Assembly: GCA_023229795.1 (NCBI GenBank)
Contig: JALNYP010000002.1
Coordinates: 1-64,000 of the forward strand
Length of the DNA stretch: 64,000 nucleotides
Direction: 5' to 3'
DNA from: Syntrophobacterales bacterium
Lineage (GTDB): Bacteria; Desulfobacterota; Desulfobaccia; Desulfobaccales; 0-14-0-80-60-11
The notes below the pieces were generated by a model. It ran no database searches and was not told the origin of the DNA. It saw nothing but the letters and a program-made list of their open reading frames with translations. Every line of letters starts with the position of its first letter. Position 1 is the first letter of the stretch. The position numbers were made by a program, and so were the translations under genes. Shown one piece after another: positions 47,113 to 55,917 of this stretch.

Positions 47113-47252
47113 AAATTGAGACCTCTGCGAAAAGCCAGTTTGTCATCCTGAGCGCAGCGAAGGATCTCGTATTTGCCTGTAGTTATGAGATTCTTCGGTC
47201 GCTTCGCTCCCTCAGAATGACAGATGAGGGGACTTTCGGAGGGGTCTCAAAT
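47113..47252. repeat. About 140 bp palindromic element (TGTCATCCTGAGCG..CAGAATGACA type)
   Basis: Outer arms TTGAGACC.CT.CGAAA and TTTCG.AG.GGTCTCAA enclose inner arms TGTCATCCTGAGCGCAGCGA and its imperfect complement, with GGATCTC..GAGATTC further in. This is a widespread bacterial dispersed hairpin repeat, MITE-like in size, sitting between cbiA and the ferredoxin gene. Confidence 0.8.
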
Positions 47253-47306
47253 AGGGCAGGGGGCAGAACCGGAAATTAAGAGGGGAGGGGAACCCGACCC
47301 CGCCGG

Positions 47307-48755
47307 CTAAAGACGGGCCCGATCCGGGGTCTCGGTCTCAGGGCGCTGCGCAGTGGCGTCCAGGTCGGCGTCGCCGCGGTACTCCCGGGCCCGGCGCACC
47401 AGGGCCGCGGCCCACTGGGGGCAGCCCAGGGCGTGGATATGGGTGTAGGTCGCCAGGACGTTGCGGTAGAGAAGGCCTTCCCGCCGCCCGCCGATCCCCG
47501 TGCCCCGGCTGACTGTGAAGGCCATGGGGGCTTCAGGGTCCGGGTCGGGCGTGATCTGGGAATAGTGGAATTCGTGGCCCTTGAGCACGGTGCCCTGGGG
47601 GAAATAGGGGTTATCCCCAGCCACCTCCAGGACGGTGTAGCCGTGCCCCTGGGGTTTCTTGCCCATAACAAAATCATAGGGGAAGATCCCCACCATCGGG
47701 AACTTGTTGCTCCCGACCTGGATATGCTCACCGAGATACATCAGGCCGCCGCACTCCGCATAGATGGGCATGCCGGCCCGGGCTGCGGCCTTGACGGAAT
47801 TGCGGAAGCTCAGATTCTCGGCGAGGGCGGCCGCGTGGGTCTCGGGGAAGCCGCCGCCGATATAGAGGGCGTCCAGATGTGGCGGCAGCGCCGGGTCGTC
47901 CAGGGCGCTGATCTCCAGGACCGCGGCCCCTGCTTCCCGCAAGGCTTCCAGGTTTTCGGGATAGTAGAACTGAAAGGCCGAATCCCGGATAACGCCGATA
48001 ACGGGCGGATGGCAGTCGGCGCAAAAAGACGCCGGTGGTGCGGCTACCGCGGGCAAGGGCGGCGCCTGGGCGGCCACCCGCCAGAGGCCCTCCAGGTCCA
48101 GGTAGCGCAGGGCCAGGTCCCGGGCGGTGGTCACGGCGCGGATGGCCGTGGCGTGCTCCTGCGGAGGTACCAGGCCCATGTGGCGTTCGGGGAAGACTTC
48201 GCACTTGAGACGCGGGATCGCCCCCAGCACCGGGATGCCGCAATAGCTTTCGATGGCCTGGCGGATGATAGCTTCGTGGCGAGGGCGGGCGATTTGGTTC
48301 AGGATTACCCCCCGGATGGGCACCTGGGGGTCGAAGTGCTGGCAGCCCAACACCATGGCCGCGGTGGTGCGGGTCCGCATGGTGCAGTCCACCACTAACA
48401 CCACAGGAGTGGCCAGGAATTTGGCCAACTCTGCGGTGCTATAGGTGCCTTGGGCGTCGAGGCCGTCGTAGAGGCCCCGATTGCCTTCGATCAGGAGGGC
48501 GTCAGCCTGGGCGGCATGACGGGCCACCGAAGCCAGAATCTGGTCCCCCTCCATGAGGAAGGGGTCCAGATTATGGCTGGGGCATCCCGCTGCCAGGTAG
48601 TGCCAGGCCGGGTCGATATAGTCGGGTCCCTTTTTAAAGGGCACTACTCGACGCCCCTGGTCCCGCCAGGCGGCCAGAAGCCCCAACGTCAAGGTGGTCT
48701 TGCCGGCCCCGCCCCTGAGAGCTGCCAGCAGCAGCCGGGGACAGGGCTGTTGCAT
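47307..48755 (-). CDS. cbiA: Cobyrinate a,c-diamide synthase
   Basis: Start set at ATG 48755, which overlaps the dsrD stop by one base (TGATG); 482 residues. It amidates the a and c side chains of (hydrogeno)cobyrinate or, in this context, likely siroheme-type groups. N-terminal P-loop LAALRGGAGKTTLTLGLL, ATP-binding KKGPDYIDPAWH, and C-terminal glutaminase with GGGFPETHAA and the nucleophile Cys in YAECGGLMYLGE. A cbiA-like gene directly after dsrABD is a known arrangement in sulfate reducers and is thought to make the amidated siroheme of DsrAB. That role is from knowledge of the family, not from this sequence. Confidence 0.93.
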   Translation of the reverse strand: MQQPCPRLLLAALRGGAGKTTLTLGLLAAWRDQGRRVVPFKKGPDYIDPAWHYLAAGCPSHNLDPFLMEGDQILASVARHAAQADALLIEGNRGLYDGLDAQGTYSTAELAKFLATPVVLVVDCTMRTRTTAAMVLGCQHFDPQVPIRGVILNQIARPRHEAIIRQAIESYCGIPVLGAIPRLKCEVFPERHMGLVPPQEHATAIRAVTTARDLALRYLDLEGLWRVAAQAPPLPAVAAPPASFCADCHPPVIGVIRDSAFQFYYPENLEALREAGAAVLEISALDDPALPPHLDALYIGGGFPETHAAALAENLSFRNSVKAAARAGMPIYAECGGLMYLGEHIQVGSNKFPMVGIFPYDFVMGKKPQGHGYTVLEVAGDNPYFPQGTVLKGHEFHYSQITPDPDPEAPMAFTVSRGTGIGGRREGLLYRNVLATYTHIHALGCPQWAAALVRRAREYRGDADLDATAQRPETETPDRARL

Positions 48756-48997
48756 CAGTGCTTTGCGGCCCCTTCTACGTGGGGGATTTCGATAAAGCTC
48801 CCCCCGAAGTAGGTATAGACGCAACGGCCGCCGTCGATGAGTTCCTTGATGGCGAACTTGACCATAGTCTTGTCCTGGTCAGGGTGCGCTTTGAGGACGG
48901 CCTTCTGCAGGTCCATGGCCTTCAACTGCTTTTTGCCTTGGGCCTTGAATACCATGTCGAAAATGAATTCTACCAACTCTTCTTTGGATAGTGCCAT
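48755..48997 (-). CDS. dsrD: Dissimilatory sulfite reductase-associated protein DsrD
   Basis: An 80-residue winged-helix-like protein: MALSKEELVEFIFDMVFKAQ, AVLKAHPDQDKTMVKFAIKE and CVYTYFGGSFIEIP. DsrD is found in reductive (sulfite-reducing) organisms, and has been described as an allosteric activator of DsrAB. Its presence therefore argues for sulfite reduction rather than sulfur oxidation. It starts 13 bp after dsrB and overlaps cbiA by one base. Confidence 0.95.
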   Translation of the reverse strand: MALSKEELVEFIFDMVFKAQGKKQLKAMDLQKAVLKAHPDQDKTMVKFAIKELIDGGRCVYTYFGGSFIEIPHVEGAAKH

Positions 48998-49010
48998 TTA
49001 TCCCACCTGC

Positions 49011-50081
49011 TTAGAATTTAAAATGCATCGACGTCCGGTAGGTGTCATAAGCCCAACGGTAGTCGTCAATGTGCTGGAAGGTAAACGGAATCTCGCATAC
49101 TTCAAAGAACTTCTCCCAACCGATGCGCTCGACCCACTCGCCCACGCGCTCCCATTTGTTGGCGCCTTCGGCGTACTTGATGAGGATCTTGCGGATGGCC
49201 TGCACCACTTCCGGCCAGCGGGGCGGATTGTTGGGCAGATACGGCACCGCCAGTTTGGAGAACATGGGCGGGGTCTTGGCGTTGGATACTTTACCACCTA
49301 TCAGCAGGGCCACGCCACCTTTCTCGGAGTCGAACACCGGCATGGCCGGGCACATGGTGTAGCAGTTACCGCAGTACATGCAGCGCTCTTCGTTCACCAC
49401 GACGCTCTTGATGGACTTGTCCGGATGAGGCCGGATGGCGCCGGTGGGGCAGGCGCCGATGGTGGTGGGAATTTCGCACAGATGGCGCAGCCGCTCGTGG
49501 TTGACTTTGGGCGCCGTGCGGTGGATCCCCAGGATGGCGATGTCGGAGCAATGCACCGCGCCGCACATGTTGAGGCAGCAGGCCAGGGCGATCCTAACCT
49601 GGGCCGGCAGCTTGTGGCTGCCGAAGTACTCGAACAGGTCGTCCATCACGGACTTGACGATACCGGAGGCGTCGATGGCCGGGGTATGGCAATGTACCCA
49701 GCCCTGGGTATGGACGATGTTGCTCACCGAGTGGCCGGTGGCGCCGATAGGCACGCCGAGCTTTTTGCAGGCATCCTTGACGCCGGCGATCTTGGTGTTG
49801 TCGGTAAGCAGGAACTCGACGTTGTTCCGGCTGGTGAAGCGCAGGTAGCCGTCACAGAACTGGTCGGCGACGTCACAGAGTTCTTTGACGAAGTCAGTGG
49901 TGACGAGACGGGGAGACCCGCCGCGGACGGAGTAAACCTTGGCGCCGCTTTCGGCGACGTGCACCAGGACGCCGGGTTCCAGGATCTCGTGATATTTCCA
50001 CTTGCCGTAGTTGTCTTTGATCACCGGCGGCAAGAATTTGTCAAACTTTGGAGGTCCAATATCAGTGATACGGTCAGCCAT
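49011..50081 (-). CDS. dsrB: Dissimilatory sulfite reductase, beta subunit
   Basis: A 356-residue subunit. Siroheme/[4Fe-4S] coupling residues appear in RIALACCLNMCGAVHCSD (about residues 177-194). The ferredoxin domain has ACPTGAIRPHP and CMYCGNCYTMCP (about 220-255). DsrAB reduces sulfite in the cytoplasm and, with DsrC, forms a trisulfide. The gene lies 64 bp after dsrA. Confidence 0.97.
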   Translation of the reverse strand: MADRITDIGPPKFDKFLPPVIKDNYGKWKYHEILEPGVLVHVAESGAKVYSVRGGSPRLVTTDFVKELCDVADQFCDGYLRFTSRNNVEFLLTDNTKIAGVKDACKKLGVPIGATGHSVSNIVHTQGWVHCHTPAIDASGIVKSVMDDLFEYFGSHKLPAQVRIALACCLNMCGAVHCSDIAILGIHRTAPKVNHERLRHLCEIPTTIGACPTGAIRPHPDKSIKSVVVNEERCMYCGNCYTMCPAMPVFDSEKGGVALLIGGKVSNAKTPPMFSKLAVPYLPNNPPRWPEVVQAIRKILIKYAEGANKWERVGEWVERIGWEKFFEVCEIPFTFQHIDDYRWAYDTYRTSMHFKF

Positions 50082-50145
50082 TTTCCTTATTCCTCCTTAT
50101 CTGATCGCCACTAAGTCAGGTAAGCGACTTGGATGGATGATGATC

Positions 50146-51387
50146 TTACAGCTTGATATATTTGCGGCCCGCGGCCTCGGCCTCGAAATCTTCCCCATGC
50201 CAGAAGAAGAAGGGGTTGGCCCGAGGAGTTCTGACGGTCTGCGGAGGCGGTTCCAGGCCCACGGCCTTAAAGAAATTCCGCATGCCCAGGCGCAGCATCA
50301 ACTCGCCGGTGCGCTCCCGGTTCTTGCCGTTTTCAGACCACCACTCATGGATATTGCCTACCAGTTCCATGAATTCATCGTACGGGGCTTCCATCTGCAT
50401 GAAGGGCACGATAACCCAACTCATCTGCGCGCCTTCCAGGATGGGGGCGTGGGAACCCAGGAGCAGCGTGGCGCCGGTCTCGGTGCCGATTCTCAGGGCT
50501 TGAGGCATCAGATCGATGCAGTGCATGCAGTGGTTACAGTTCTTGTTATCGATGGTCAGCTTGCTGCCGTCATAGCTCATGCAGCCGGTGGGGCAGAGGT
50601 CGGTGACGTCGGCCTTGACATCCAGCTTGGCATAAGGGGTGCCGCCGGCACGGGGTTTCAATTCGCCGCCGGCATAGGCCTTAACCGCGGCCTGGTCGAT
50701 GCGGATGTCGTCTTTCCAGACGCCGATGACGCTCATGTCGGCCCGGGCTACTGCCGCCACGCAATCGTTGGGGCAGCCGGAGCATTTGATCTTGAACTTG
50801 TAGGGGAAAGCCGGACGGTGCATCTCGAACTGGAAGTTCTGGGTGGACTGGTAGCACAGGTCCATGGTGTCATAACAGGCGTATTCGCACCGGGCCTTGC
50901 CCACGCAGCAGGACGGGGTCCGCATCGCGGAGCCGGAGCCGCCCAGGTCCCAGCCTTTGGCAGTCAGCGCCGCAAAAGTGGGCTCCAACTCATCGGTGGT
51001 GGTGCCCAGGAAAACCATGTCGCCGGTGGAGCCGTGCACGTTCAGCACGCTGGAGCCATGCTCATCCCAGATGGCGCACAGGTCCCGCAGCGCCTGGGTG
51101 GTGTAAAACCAGGCCGAAGGCTGGTTCACGCGGACGGTATGGAAGTGTTCAACGCCGGGGAATTCGTCCGGCAGATCGGAGTAACGGCCGATAATGCCGG
51201 AGCCGTAACCCAGGACGCCCACGATGCCGCCGTGTTTCCAATGCGTGATCTTGTCCTTGTAGGAGCGATCTAACTGCCGCAGAAGATCCTTGGCTGACGG
51301 CTTTCTGGCGGCCGCACGTTTCAAATCCTTGACAAAACTGGGCCAAGGTCCGGTTTCAAGTTGATCAATCAATGGGGTATCGGACAT
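50146..51387 (-). CDS. dsrA: Dissimilatory sulfite reductase, alpha subunit
   Basis: Start chosen at ATG 51387 (MSDTPLIDQLETGPWPSFVK), preceded by AGGGAGGAAA; 413 residues. Siroheme and cluster Cys: TPSCCVGKARCEYACYDT and CSGCPNDCVAAVARADMSVI. The ferredoxin module reads LCPTGCMSYDG and CNHCMHCIDLMPQAL. DsrA binds sulfite and siroheme in the alpha2beta2 complex. It is the first gene of the operon dsrA-dsrB-dsrD-cbiA, with a promoter-like sequence at 51452-51480. Confidence 0.97.
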   Translation of the reverse strand: MSDTPLIDQLETGPWPSFVKDLKRAAARKPSAKDLLRQLDRSYKDKITHWKHGGIVGVLGYGSGIIGRYSDLPDEFPGVEHFHTVRVNQPSAWFYTTQALRDLCAIWDEHGSSVLNVHGSTGDMVFLGTTTDELEPTFAALTAKGWDLGGSGSAMRTPSCCVGKARCEYACYDTMDLCYQSTQNFQFEMHRPAFPYKFKIKCSGCPNDCVAAVARADMSVIGVWKDDIRIDQAAVKAYAGGELKPRAGGTPYAKLDVKADVTDLCPTGCMSYDGSKLTIDNKNCNHCMHCIDLMPQALRIGTETGATLLLGSHAPILEGAQMSWVIVPFMQMEAPYDEFMELVGNIHEWWSENGKNRERTGELMLRLGMRNFFKAVGLEPPPQTVRTPRANPFFFWHGEDFEAEAAGRKYIKL

Positions 51388-51451
51388 GCAACTTTCCTCC
51401 CTCTCATTATGGTCCCCAAAGGGCTTATCCTTTTTTTCACAAAACACTCCT

Positions 51452-51480
51452 ATCTCATAACATCACAAGCCATTTGTCAA
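51452..51480 (-). promoter_or_regulatory. Candidate sigma-70 promoter of the dsr operon
   Basis: On the minus strand a perfect -35 TTGACA (51475-51480) is followed after 17 bases by TGAGAT (51452-51457), 64 bp before the dsrA start. An extra TATAAT lies slightly upstream (about 51490). Placement is good, but it is inferred from sequence only. Confidence 0.55.
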
Positions 51481-51497
51481 CCAAAAAAAATTATAGC

Positions 51498-52811
51498 CTA
51501 AATTTCGTTAAGGATTTTGACCGGACCCAGGTCCCTCAAGGCATCGGCGCAGCGTGCCGCCGGCCCCATGACCAGGGTCACCAGGTTATCGGGCTGGAGA
51601 TGGTCCCGAGCCGCGGCCGCCGCGGCGTTCAGGGTAACTTTGCGGATTTGGTCACAATACCCCTTCAGGTAATCCGTCCCCAGGTCATAGAGGTCGATGG
51701 ACAAAAGCTGCCGCGCCAGGCCCCGGGAGGTCTCCAGCCCCAGGGGAAAGTGGCCCACGTAGTAGCTCTGGGCCTCCTCCAGTTCCTGGGCCGTGACCCC
51801 GTTCTGCTGGACTTCGGTGATCACCGCCCGGATCTCCTTGACCACCTGGGCGGTGTTCTCCGCCGGGGTGAAGGTGGAGACGATGAAGGGCCCCGGGGCC
51901 CGCCGGAACGAGAAGCTGCTCCGGATGCCGTAGGTGAAACCCAGATCGGAGCGGATGCGGGCCATGAGCCGGGAGGAAAAGCCGCCTTCGCCCAGGATGT
52001 AGTTGGCCAGTTTAAGGGAAAAGTAATCGGCATGGGCCCGGGGCAGCCCCAGGTGGCCCACCCGGATTTCGCTCTGGGTCAGGTCGGGCCTGTCCAGAAG
52101 ATAGATCCCCGGGGCGCAAAGACTCGCCGGGGCCGCGACGTACGGCGGGCTGGCCGCCCCCTGGACCTGCCAGTCCCCCCAGAGCCGGGCTGCCTCCTCC
52201 TTCACCCGCGCAAAGGCCGCCATGCCCACCACCACCAGGGTAGACGTGGCCGGGGTGAATTCCCGCCGGTAAAAATCCTGCAGATCGGCGAGGTTGATCT
52301 GATCCAGGCTCTTGAGCTCGCCGGGCACCGCGTGGCCGTAAGGCGAGTCTCCGAAGAACAGGCGCAGGTAGTGGACATTGGCCATCTCCCGGGGATCGTC
52401 CTGCTGGTGGACCAGTTCGGCCCGGCGGCGTTCCTTCAGGAGCGGAAACTCGTCGGTGGGAAACCCGGGAGTCCGGACCACCTCGGCCAGGGTGGCCATC
52501 AATTCCGTATAATCCTCGGCCAACCCTTCCAGGCTCACCAGGGTGGCGTCCCAGCCGCCCCGGGCGTTCAAGGCCGCGCCTCGGGATTCGATGTCCTCGG
52601 CCAGTTGCAGTTGGGCGCGCCGGGCGGTTCCCAGGGTGAACATCTCCGCGGCCCAATCGGCCACTCCGGGTTTATCCGGCGGGTCGGTTTCGGCGCCGCG
52701 CTTGGCCATGAAGGTCAGGCTCAGCCAGGGGGCCCGGTCGTATTCCACCCCCAACAGACGCATACCGTTGGGCAGGGTGGCCAGGTGGATGTCAGAAAGA
52801 TTGTATGCCAT
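51498..52811 (-). CDS. M16 peptidase-family protein lacking the zinc site
   Basis: Start chosen at ATG 52811 (MAYNLSDIHLATLPNGMRLL); 437 residues. It has the M16 alpha/beta fold (PNGMRLLGVEYDRAPWLSLT; later YILGEGGFSSRLMARIRSDL). At the position of HxxEH it reads GVADWAAEMFTLGT (D-W-A-A-E), so zinc-binding residues are absent. Such proteins are the non-catalytic partner of a two-subunit M16B peptidase, with the C-terminal R/Y substrate-binding half. The catalytic partner may be the gene at 55918-57246, which keeps HLFEH. The dsr operon starts 110 bp downstream. Confidence 0.85.
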   Translation of the reverse strand: MAYNLSDIHLATLPNGMRLLGVEYDRAPWLSLTFMAKRGAETDPPDKPGVADWAAEMFTLGTARRAQLQLAEDIESRGAALNARGGWDATLVSLEGLAEDYTELMATLAEVVRTPGFPTDEFPLLKERRRAELVHQQDDPREMANVHYLRLFFGDSPYGHAVPGELKSLDQINLADLQDFYRREFTPATSTLVVVGMAAFARVKEEAARLWGDWQVQGAASPPYVAAPASLCAPGIYLLDRPDLTQSEIRVGHLGLPRAHADYFSLKLANYILGEGGFSSRLMARIRSDLGFTYGIRSSFSFRRAPGPFIVSTFTPAENTAQVVKEIRAVITEVQQNGVTAQELEEAQSYYVGHFPLGLETSRGLARQLLSIDLYDLGTDYLKGYCDQIRKVTLNAAAAAARDHLQPDNLVTLVMGPAARCADALRDLGPVKILNEI

Positions 52812-52965
52812 AATAGCTCCAGTTTTATGATTTCGTTTTATCAAATATTGCAGTGAGGCCAATATTTACCGTGCTAACCAGGTGACGATTGGCCTAAAAA
52901 TCATTTTTCCCAAAAATAACCGGTGGTTATCGGGTATTAAATGGTTCTCTGCTACCGCCTCCATT

Positions 52966-54018
52966 TTAGGTTAATATTTGGGTTCTTATTTTTTCAGGAA
53001 GCCGATCCCAAAAACACTTGTTGAGATAACCTGATATCTTCCATAGTCCCAGGGTGAGGAGAGTCGCGAAATATCCATCGATGGCATAATGCCACCCCAA
53101 AATTATCGACCCAACCTGGACAACCAACCAATATCCCCAAAATATCAGTCCGATGGGCAAGCTAATACTTGAGACCGTTAAAGCAAACAAAGTTGCAAGG
53201 GCCACGTGGATACTCGGCATAGCGGAAATGTGCTCATAAGAGCGCCCTTCTTTACAGGTATAATTTTTCCACAGTCTATTCTGCAAGATCAGTGCGATTA
53301 GTGGATCTTTTTTGTCAATGGTTGCCAATTTATCCATTAAGGGTTCGTATGGATTATTTTGCGTCACTTCGGTAACCTTTGCATAGTAGCAAGGGCCGGC
53401 TGAACTGAACATAGTTGCCATAATATTGCCAATAATAAATAAAATTAGAATATTACAGAGGAAAAATTGCATGCGAAGCTTACGTTGTTGGCTCCAAGCC
53501 AACCAAAATGCCATAAAATTGATCATCAGAAACCAGACAACATAAAGTTGATCAATTAATCGCAGAACTAAATTATTCTGCAAAATTGGGAATAATAACA
53601 CCCAAGGATGGTTATGAAAATGGAGTAAATGATCTAATTTCATAAATGTAACATCCCAATCAAATGGTTGGACCAAAGGAATCGATCCTTTTATACATTC
53701 AAAAATACTTACTATAGCAGGCAGAAGTAAATAGATTAGAATAAATCCACCGATGCTTTTAAAAGTTAAATATTTATCTATAATATCACGCTATTTTGGC
53801 AATAAACCAGGGATATCATTTTTGATAACTCTTGTTGCAAATAGAGCAATAAAGAATGCTAACAAAGTAAATAACGTTAGCAATGAAAGATGGTCAAGTA
53901 ATCTAAATCTTATACTTAAAATGCTCCAATTTGCCAATCTATACTCGATATAAAAGGCATAGCATAAGTAGATTAATAGTAAAATAAAAATTGGTGTATG
54001 TTCTATAAGAATAAGCAT
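52966..54018 (-). pseudogene. PAP2-superfamily membrane phosphatase gene interrupted by in-frame TAG
   Basis: Read from ATG 54018 the frame runs 75 codons (MLILIEHTPIFILLLIYLCY, membrane helices), meets TAG at 53791-53793, then stays in the same frame for 274 more codons to 52966: YLTFKSIGGFILIYLLLPAI, VQPFDWD, and the PAP2 motifs AMPSIHVALA (about residues 271-280) and LGWHYAIDGYFA, which hold the catalytic His and Asp. The 5' part of region 53677-53790 is open and hydrophobic, so the stop splits a single gene. A TTG at 53676 could start a shorter product with the catalytic motifs. The gene is AT-rich, unlike its neighbours. Confidence 0.75.
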
Positions 54019-54153
54019 TAAGCTATTTTGAGCTTGCTATAAGCATCTCGCCAAAGAAACGTCATGGTGGAACTCACTCCAGTTTGACGCCACTGATAAA
54101 GGCGCCATTCCATTTGGTTATTCTCCCGTTACGACCTTGATGGTCGCCGTGGC

Positions 54154-54240
54154 GGGCTGCAACTCCCACCCCTAAATGGGTAAAATCGGTCGAGTATATT
54201 GGCCCGGTGACCGGGGCTGCTCATCCAGTCATCCACGATA
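54154..54240 (-). pseudogene. Fragment of the CAP-domain gene (duplication remnant)
   Basis: 87 bp nearly identical to 55321-55409 inside the CAP-domain gene, including the codons for DDWMSSPGHRANIL. It lacks two bases (CGGTCG versus CGGGGTCG), which breaks the reading frame, and similarity ends at both sides. It lies just downstream of the alpha/beta hydrolase stop. Confidence 0.85.
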
Positions 54241-54242
54241 TC

Positions 54243-55118
54243 TTACCTGGTTTCTTTTAAAAACGTCCCGATTCTTTCAGCGTGGTGTTTCCAGGTCGGC
54301 GGCGCGGGAATGTGAGGCCCCTCCGACACTTCCACTGCGGTGAGACTGGGGAGCAGTTCTCTGGCCCGACGCCGCGCCGATTCCACCGGAATGAAAATAT
54401 CCGATTCAGCCAGGAGCAACAGGGTGGGGGCCTTGAACCCTGCCAAAGTTTTCTTATCGAAGGGTCCCGGCGGAGCCACATTTAACTTGACGTTTCGCAG
54501 GGTGGCGTCGAACACCTGCAGCGAATAGTCATCTATTTCGCCGGCCAAAGGTTGGACGGCGCCAATCAGGCGTTCCCGGCTGGGGAAATAGCGGTACAGC
54601 AGGCAAGGGATAAAAAACTTGACGGCCGAACTGAGGAAAGGGACCCGGGTAAGGCCGGCGGGCGCGATCAATGCCGCTCGGGAGATGCGCTCCGGGGCAT
54701 AAGAGGCCGTATCCAGGAGAATGCCTCCTCCAAAGGAGACCCCAATAAAGGGAAGTTGTTCGAGGCCGAGGCCGTTCAGGACGTCCACCATCCATTTGCC
54801 ATAGTTGTGATCCCCGGGCGGCACGCGGGTCTGGGCGCTGCGGCCCGGTTGGCCGATGGGGTCCGGAGCATAGAGCCGGAAGTCTTTGCTGAGCGGCAAA
54901 AACCGTTCCAGGATGCGAGGCGCCCCGGTACTTATGCCGGTCAACACCATGACGGGCGGCGCCTCTTGGGGGCCGGCTGCTAATACATGGGTATGGCCGA
55001 AGCGGGTTTCCACCATCCGGCTATGAGTTTCGACCGCGAGACTGGCCAGCTTCTTCTCATAGAGGGCAATAACTTCCGCCTGGCCCCGGGCGCTTCGGTA
55101 AATCGATGCAGCCGACAT
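54243..55118 (-). CDS. Alpha/beta hydrolase
   Basis: A 291-residue alpha/beta hydrolase. The nucleophile elbow is FIGVSFGGGILL (Ser in G-V-S-F-G, about residues 125-129), an oxyanion strand is in PPVMVLTGISTG, the acid is in LLLAESDIFIPVE (Asp), and the His in VSEGPHIPAPP. A helical cap lies at about residues 155-200. Esterase, lipase or dehalogenase-type substrates are possible; the neighbours do not specify one. The gene lies between the CAP-domain gene upstream and a broken copy of part of that gene downstream. Confidence 0.88.
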   Translation of the reverse strand: MSAASIYRSARGQAEVIALYEKKLASLAVETHSRMVETRFGHTHVLAAGPQEAPPVMVLTGISTGAPRILERFLPLSKDFRLYAPDPIGQPGRSAQTRVPPGDHNYGKWMVDVLNGLGLEQLPFIGVSFGGGILLDTASYAPERISRAALIAPAGLTRVPFLSSAVKFFIPCLLYRYFPSRERLIGAVQPLAGEIDDYSLQVFDATLRNVKLNVAPPGPFDKKTLAGFKAPTLLLLAESDIFIPVESARRRARELLPSLTAVEVSEGPHIPAPPTWKHHAERIGTFLKETR

Positions 55119-55234
55119 GCGGTTTCCCCCGATACCATCTCCTATTCAGCCCATGGCCGGTTTAAGGCCGGGTGGGCCCTGCCCGCCATCAAGAAGCGAT
55201 CATTACCAAGCGGGCCGTACCCCGCCCTCATTCC

Positions 55235-55834
55235 TTACTGGGCCTGCGTGATGAGATCCCTAAAGCTAAAAGCCTTAAACCTCCCGACAAATTCCTGCGT
55301 GGCCAAAACGGTGCGCTGCCGGGCTGAAACTCCCACCCCTAAATGGGTAAAATCGGGGTCGAGGATATTGGCCCGGTGACCGGGGCTGCTCATCCAGTCA
55401 TCCACGATTTCCTGAGCCACTCGATGCCGGTTGGCGGGATTGTAGCCCAACGCGGTCCAAATATTCTCCCCCAAAGTTCTTACCCGGTAGGGGTAGCGGC
55501 CGGAGATGCGTTCATCAAAAGATACCCCATCGGGAGTGGTATGGTCAAAAAACCGGCGCACCAGCATATCATCGCTGTAGGCCCGGGCCACCTGCGTGAG
55601 GTCCTCATCTTTGACCAGGGGCGGCAGACCCTTGGCCCGCCTGACCCGGTTGGTCAGCTCAAAGACCAGGTCTTCCACCTCGGGCATATGCTTAACTCCG
55701 GGCGGCGGCAAAACCGCGGCCGGCTTCTGAACCGCCGGCGGCATAAAGGCCCGGCTCAAGCTGGGTATCCCCAGCAGGGAAACGGCAATAACCGCCGCAA
55801 CCAAAAGACCCGCTCTCATGAGTTTCATCACCAT
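55235..55834 (-). CDS. Secreted CAP/SCP-domain protein
   Basis: A 199-residue protein with a signal peptide (MRAGLLVAAVIAVSLLGIPS, about residues 6-27) and a CAP domain: VFELTNRVRRAKGLPPLVKD, YSDDMLVRRFFDHTTPDGVS (His/Glu region), ENIWTALGYNP and IVDDWMSSPGHRANILDPDF with FTHLGVGV. The CAP His and Glu residues of the cavity are kept. Bacterial SCP proteins are secreted and poorly understood; some bind lipids or act on the wall. A fragment of this gene is repeated at 54154-54240. Confidence 0.9.
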   Translation of the reverse strand: MVMKLMRAGLLVAAVIAVSLLGIPSLSRAFMPPAVQKPAAVLPPPGVKHMPEVEDLVFELTNRVRRAKGLPPLVKDEDLTQVARAYSDDMLVRRFFDHTTPDGVSFDERISGRYPYRVRTLGENIWTALGYNPANRHRVAQEIVDDWMSSPGHRANILDPDFTHLGVGVSARQRTVLATQEFVGRFKAFSFRDLITQAQ

Positions 55835-55872
55835 TGATTGCCTGAAGGCTTCCTAAAGTTCGCGGTCAGTGT

Positions 55873-55892
55873 AGGGTGCGCCCTGCGCACCA
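55873..55892. repeat. Short palindromic repeat (GTAGGGTGCGCCCTGCGCACC)
   Basis: A GGTGCG..CGCACC type unit in the gap between two M16/CAP genes, related to the REP families around the RAYT gene. Confidence 0.5.
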
Positions 55893-55917
55893 AAAAAGGC
55901 TGCCGTCAACTTACCAC

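Noticed and set aside
52966..54018. Genome-wide amber recoding (pyrrolysine) as the reason for in-frame TAG codons
   Set aside because: Normal genes here, such as the NYN gene ending at 8413, use TAG as stop. Only two genes show internal TAG and one is a transposase, so simple decay is more likely.
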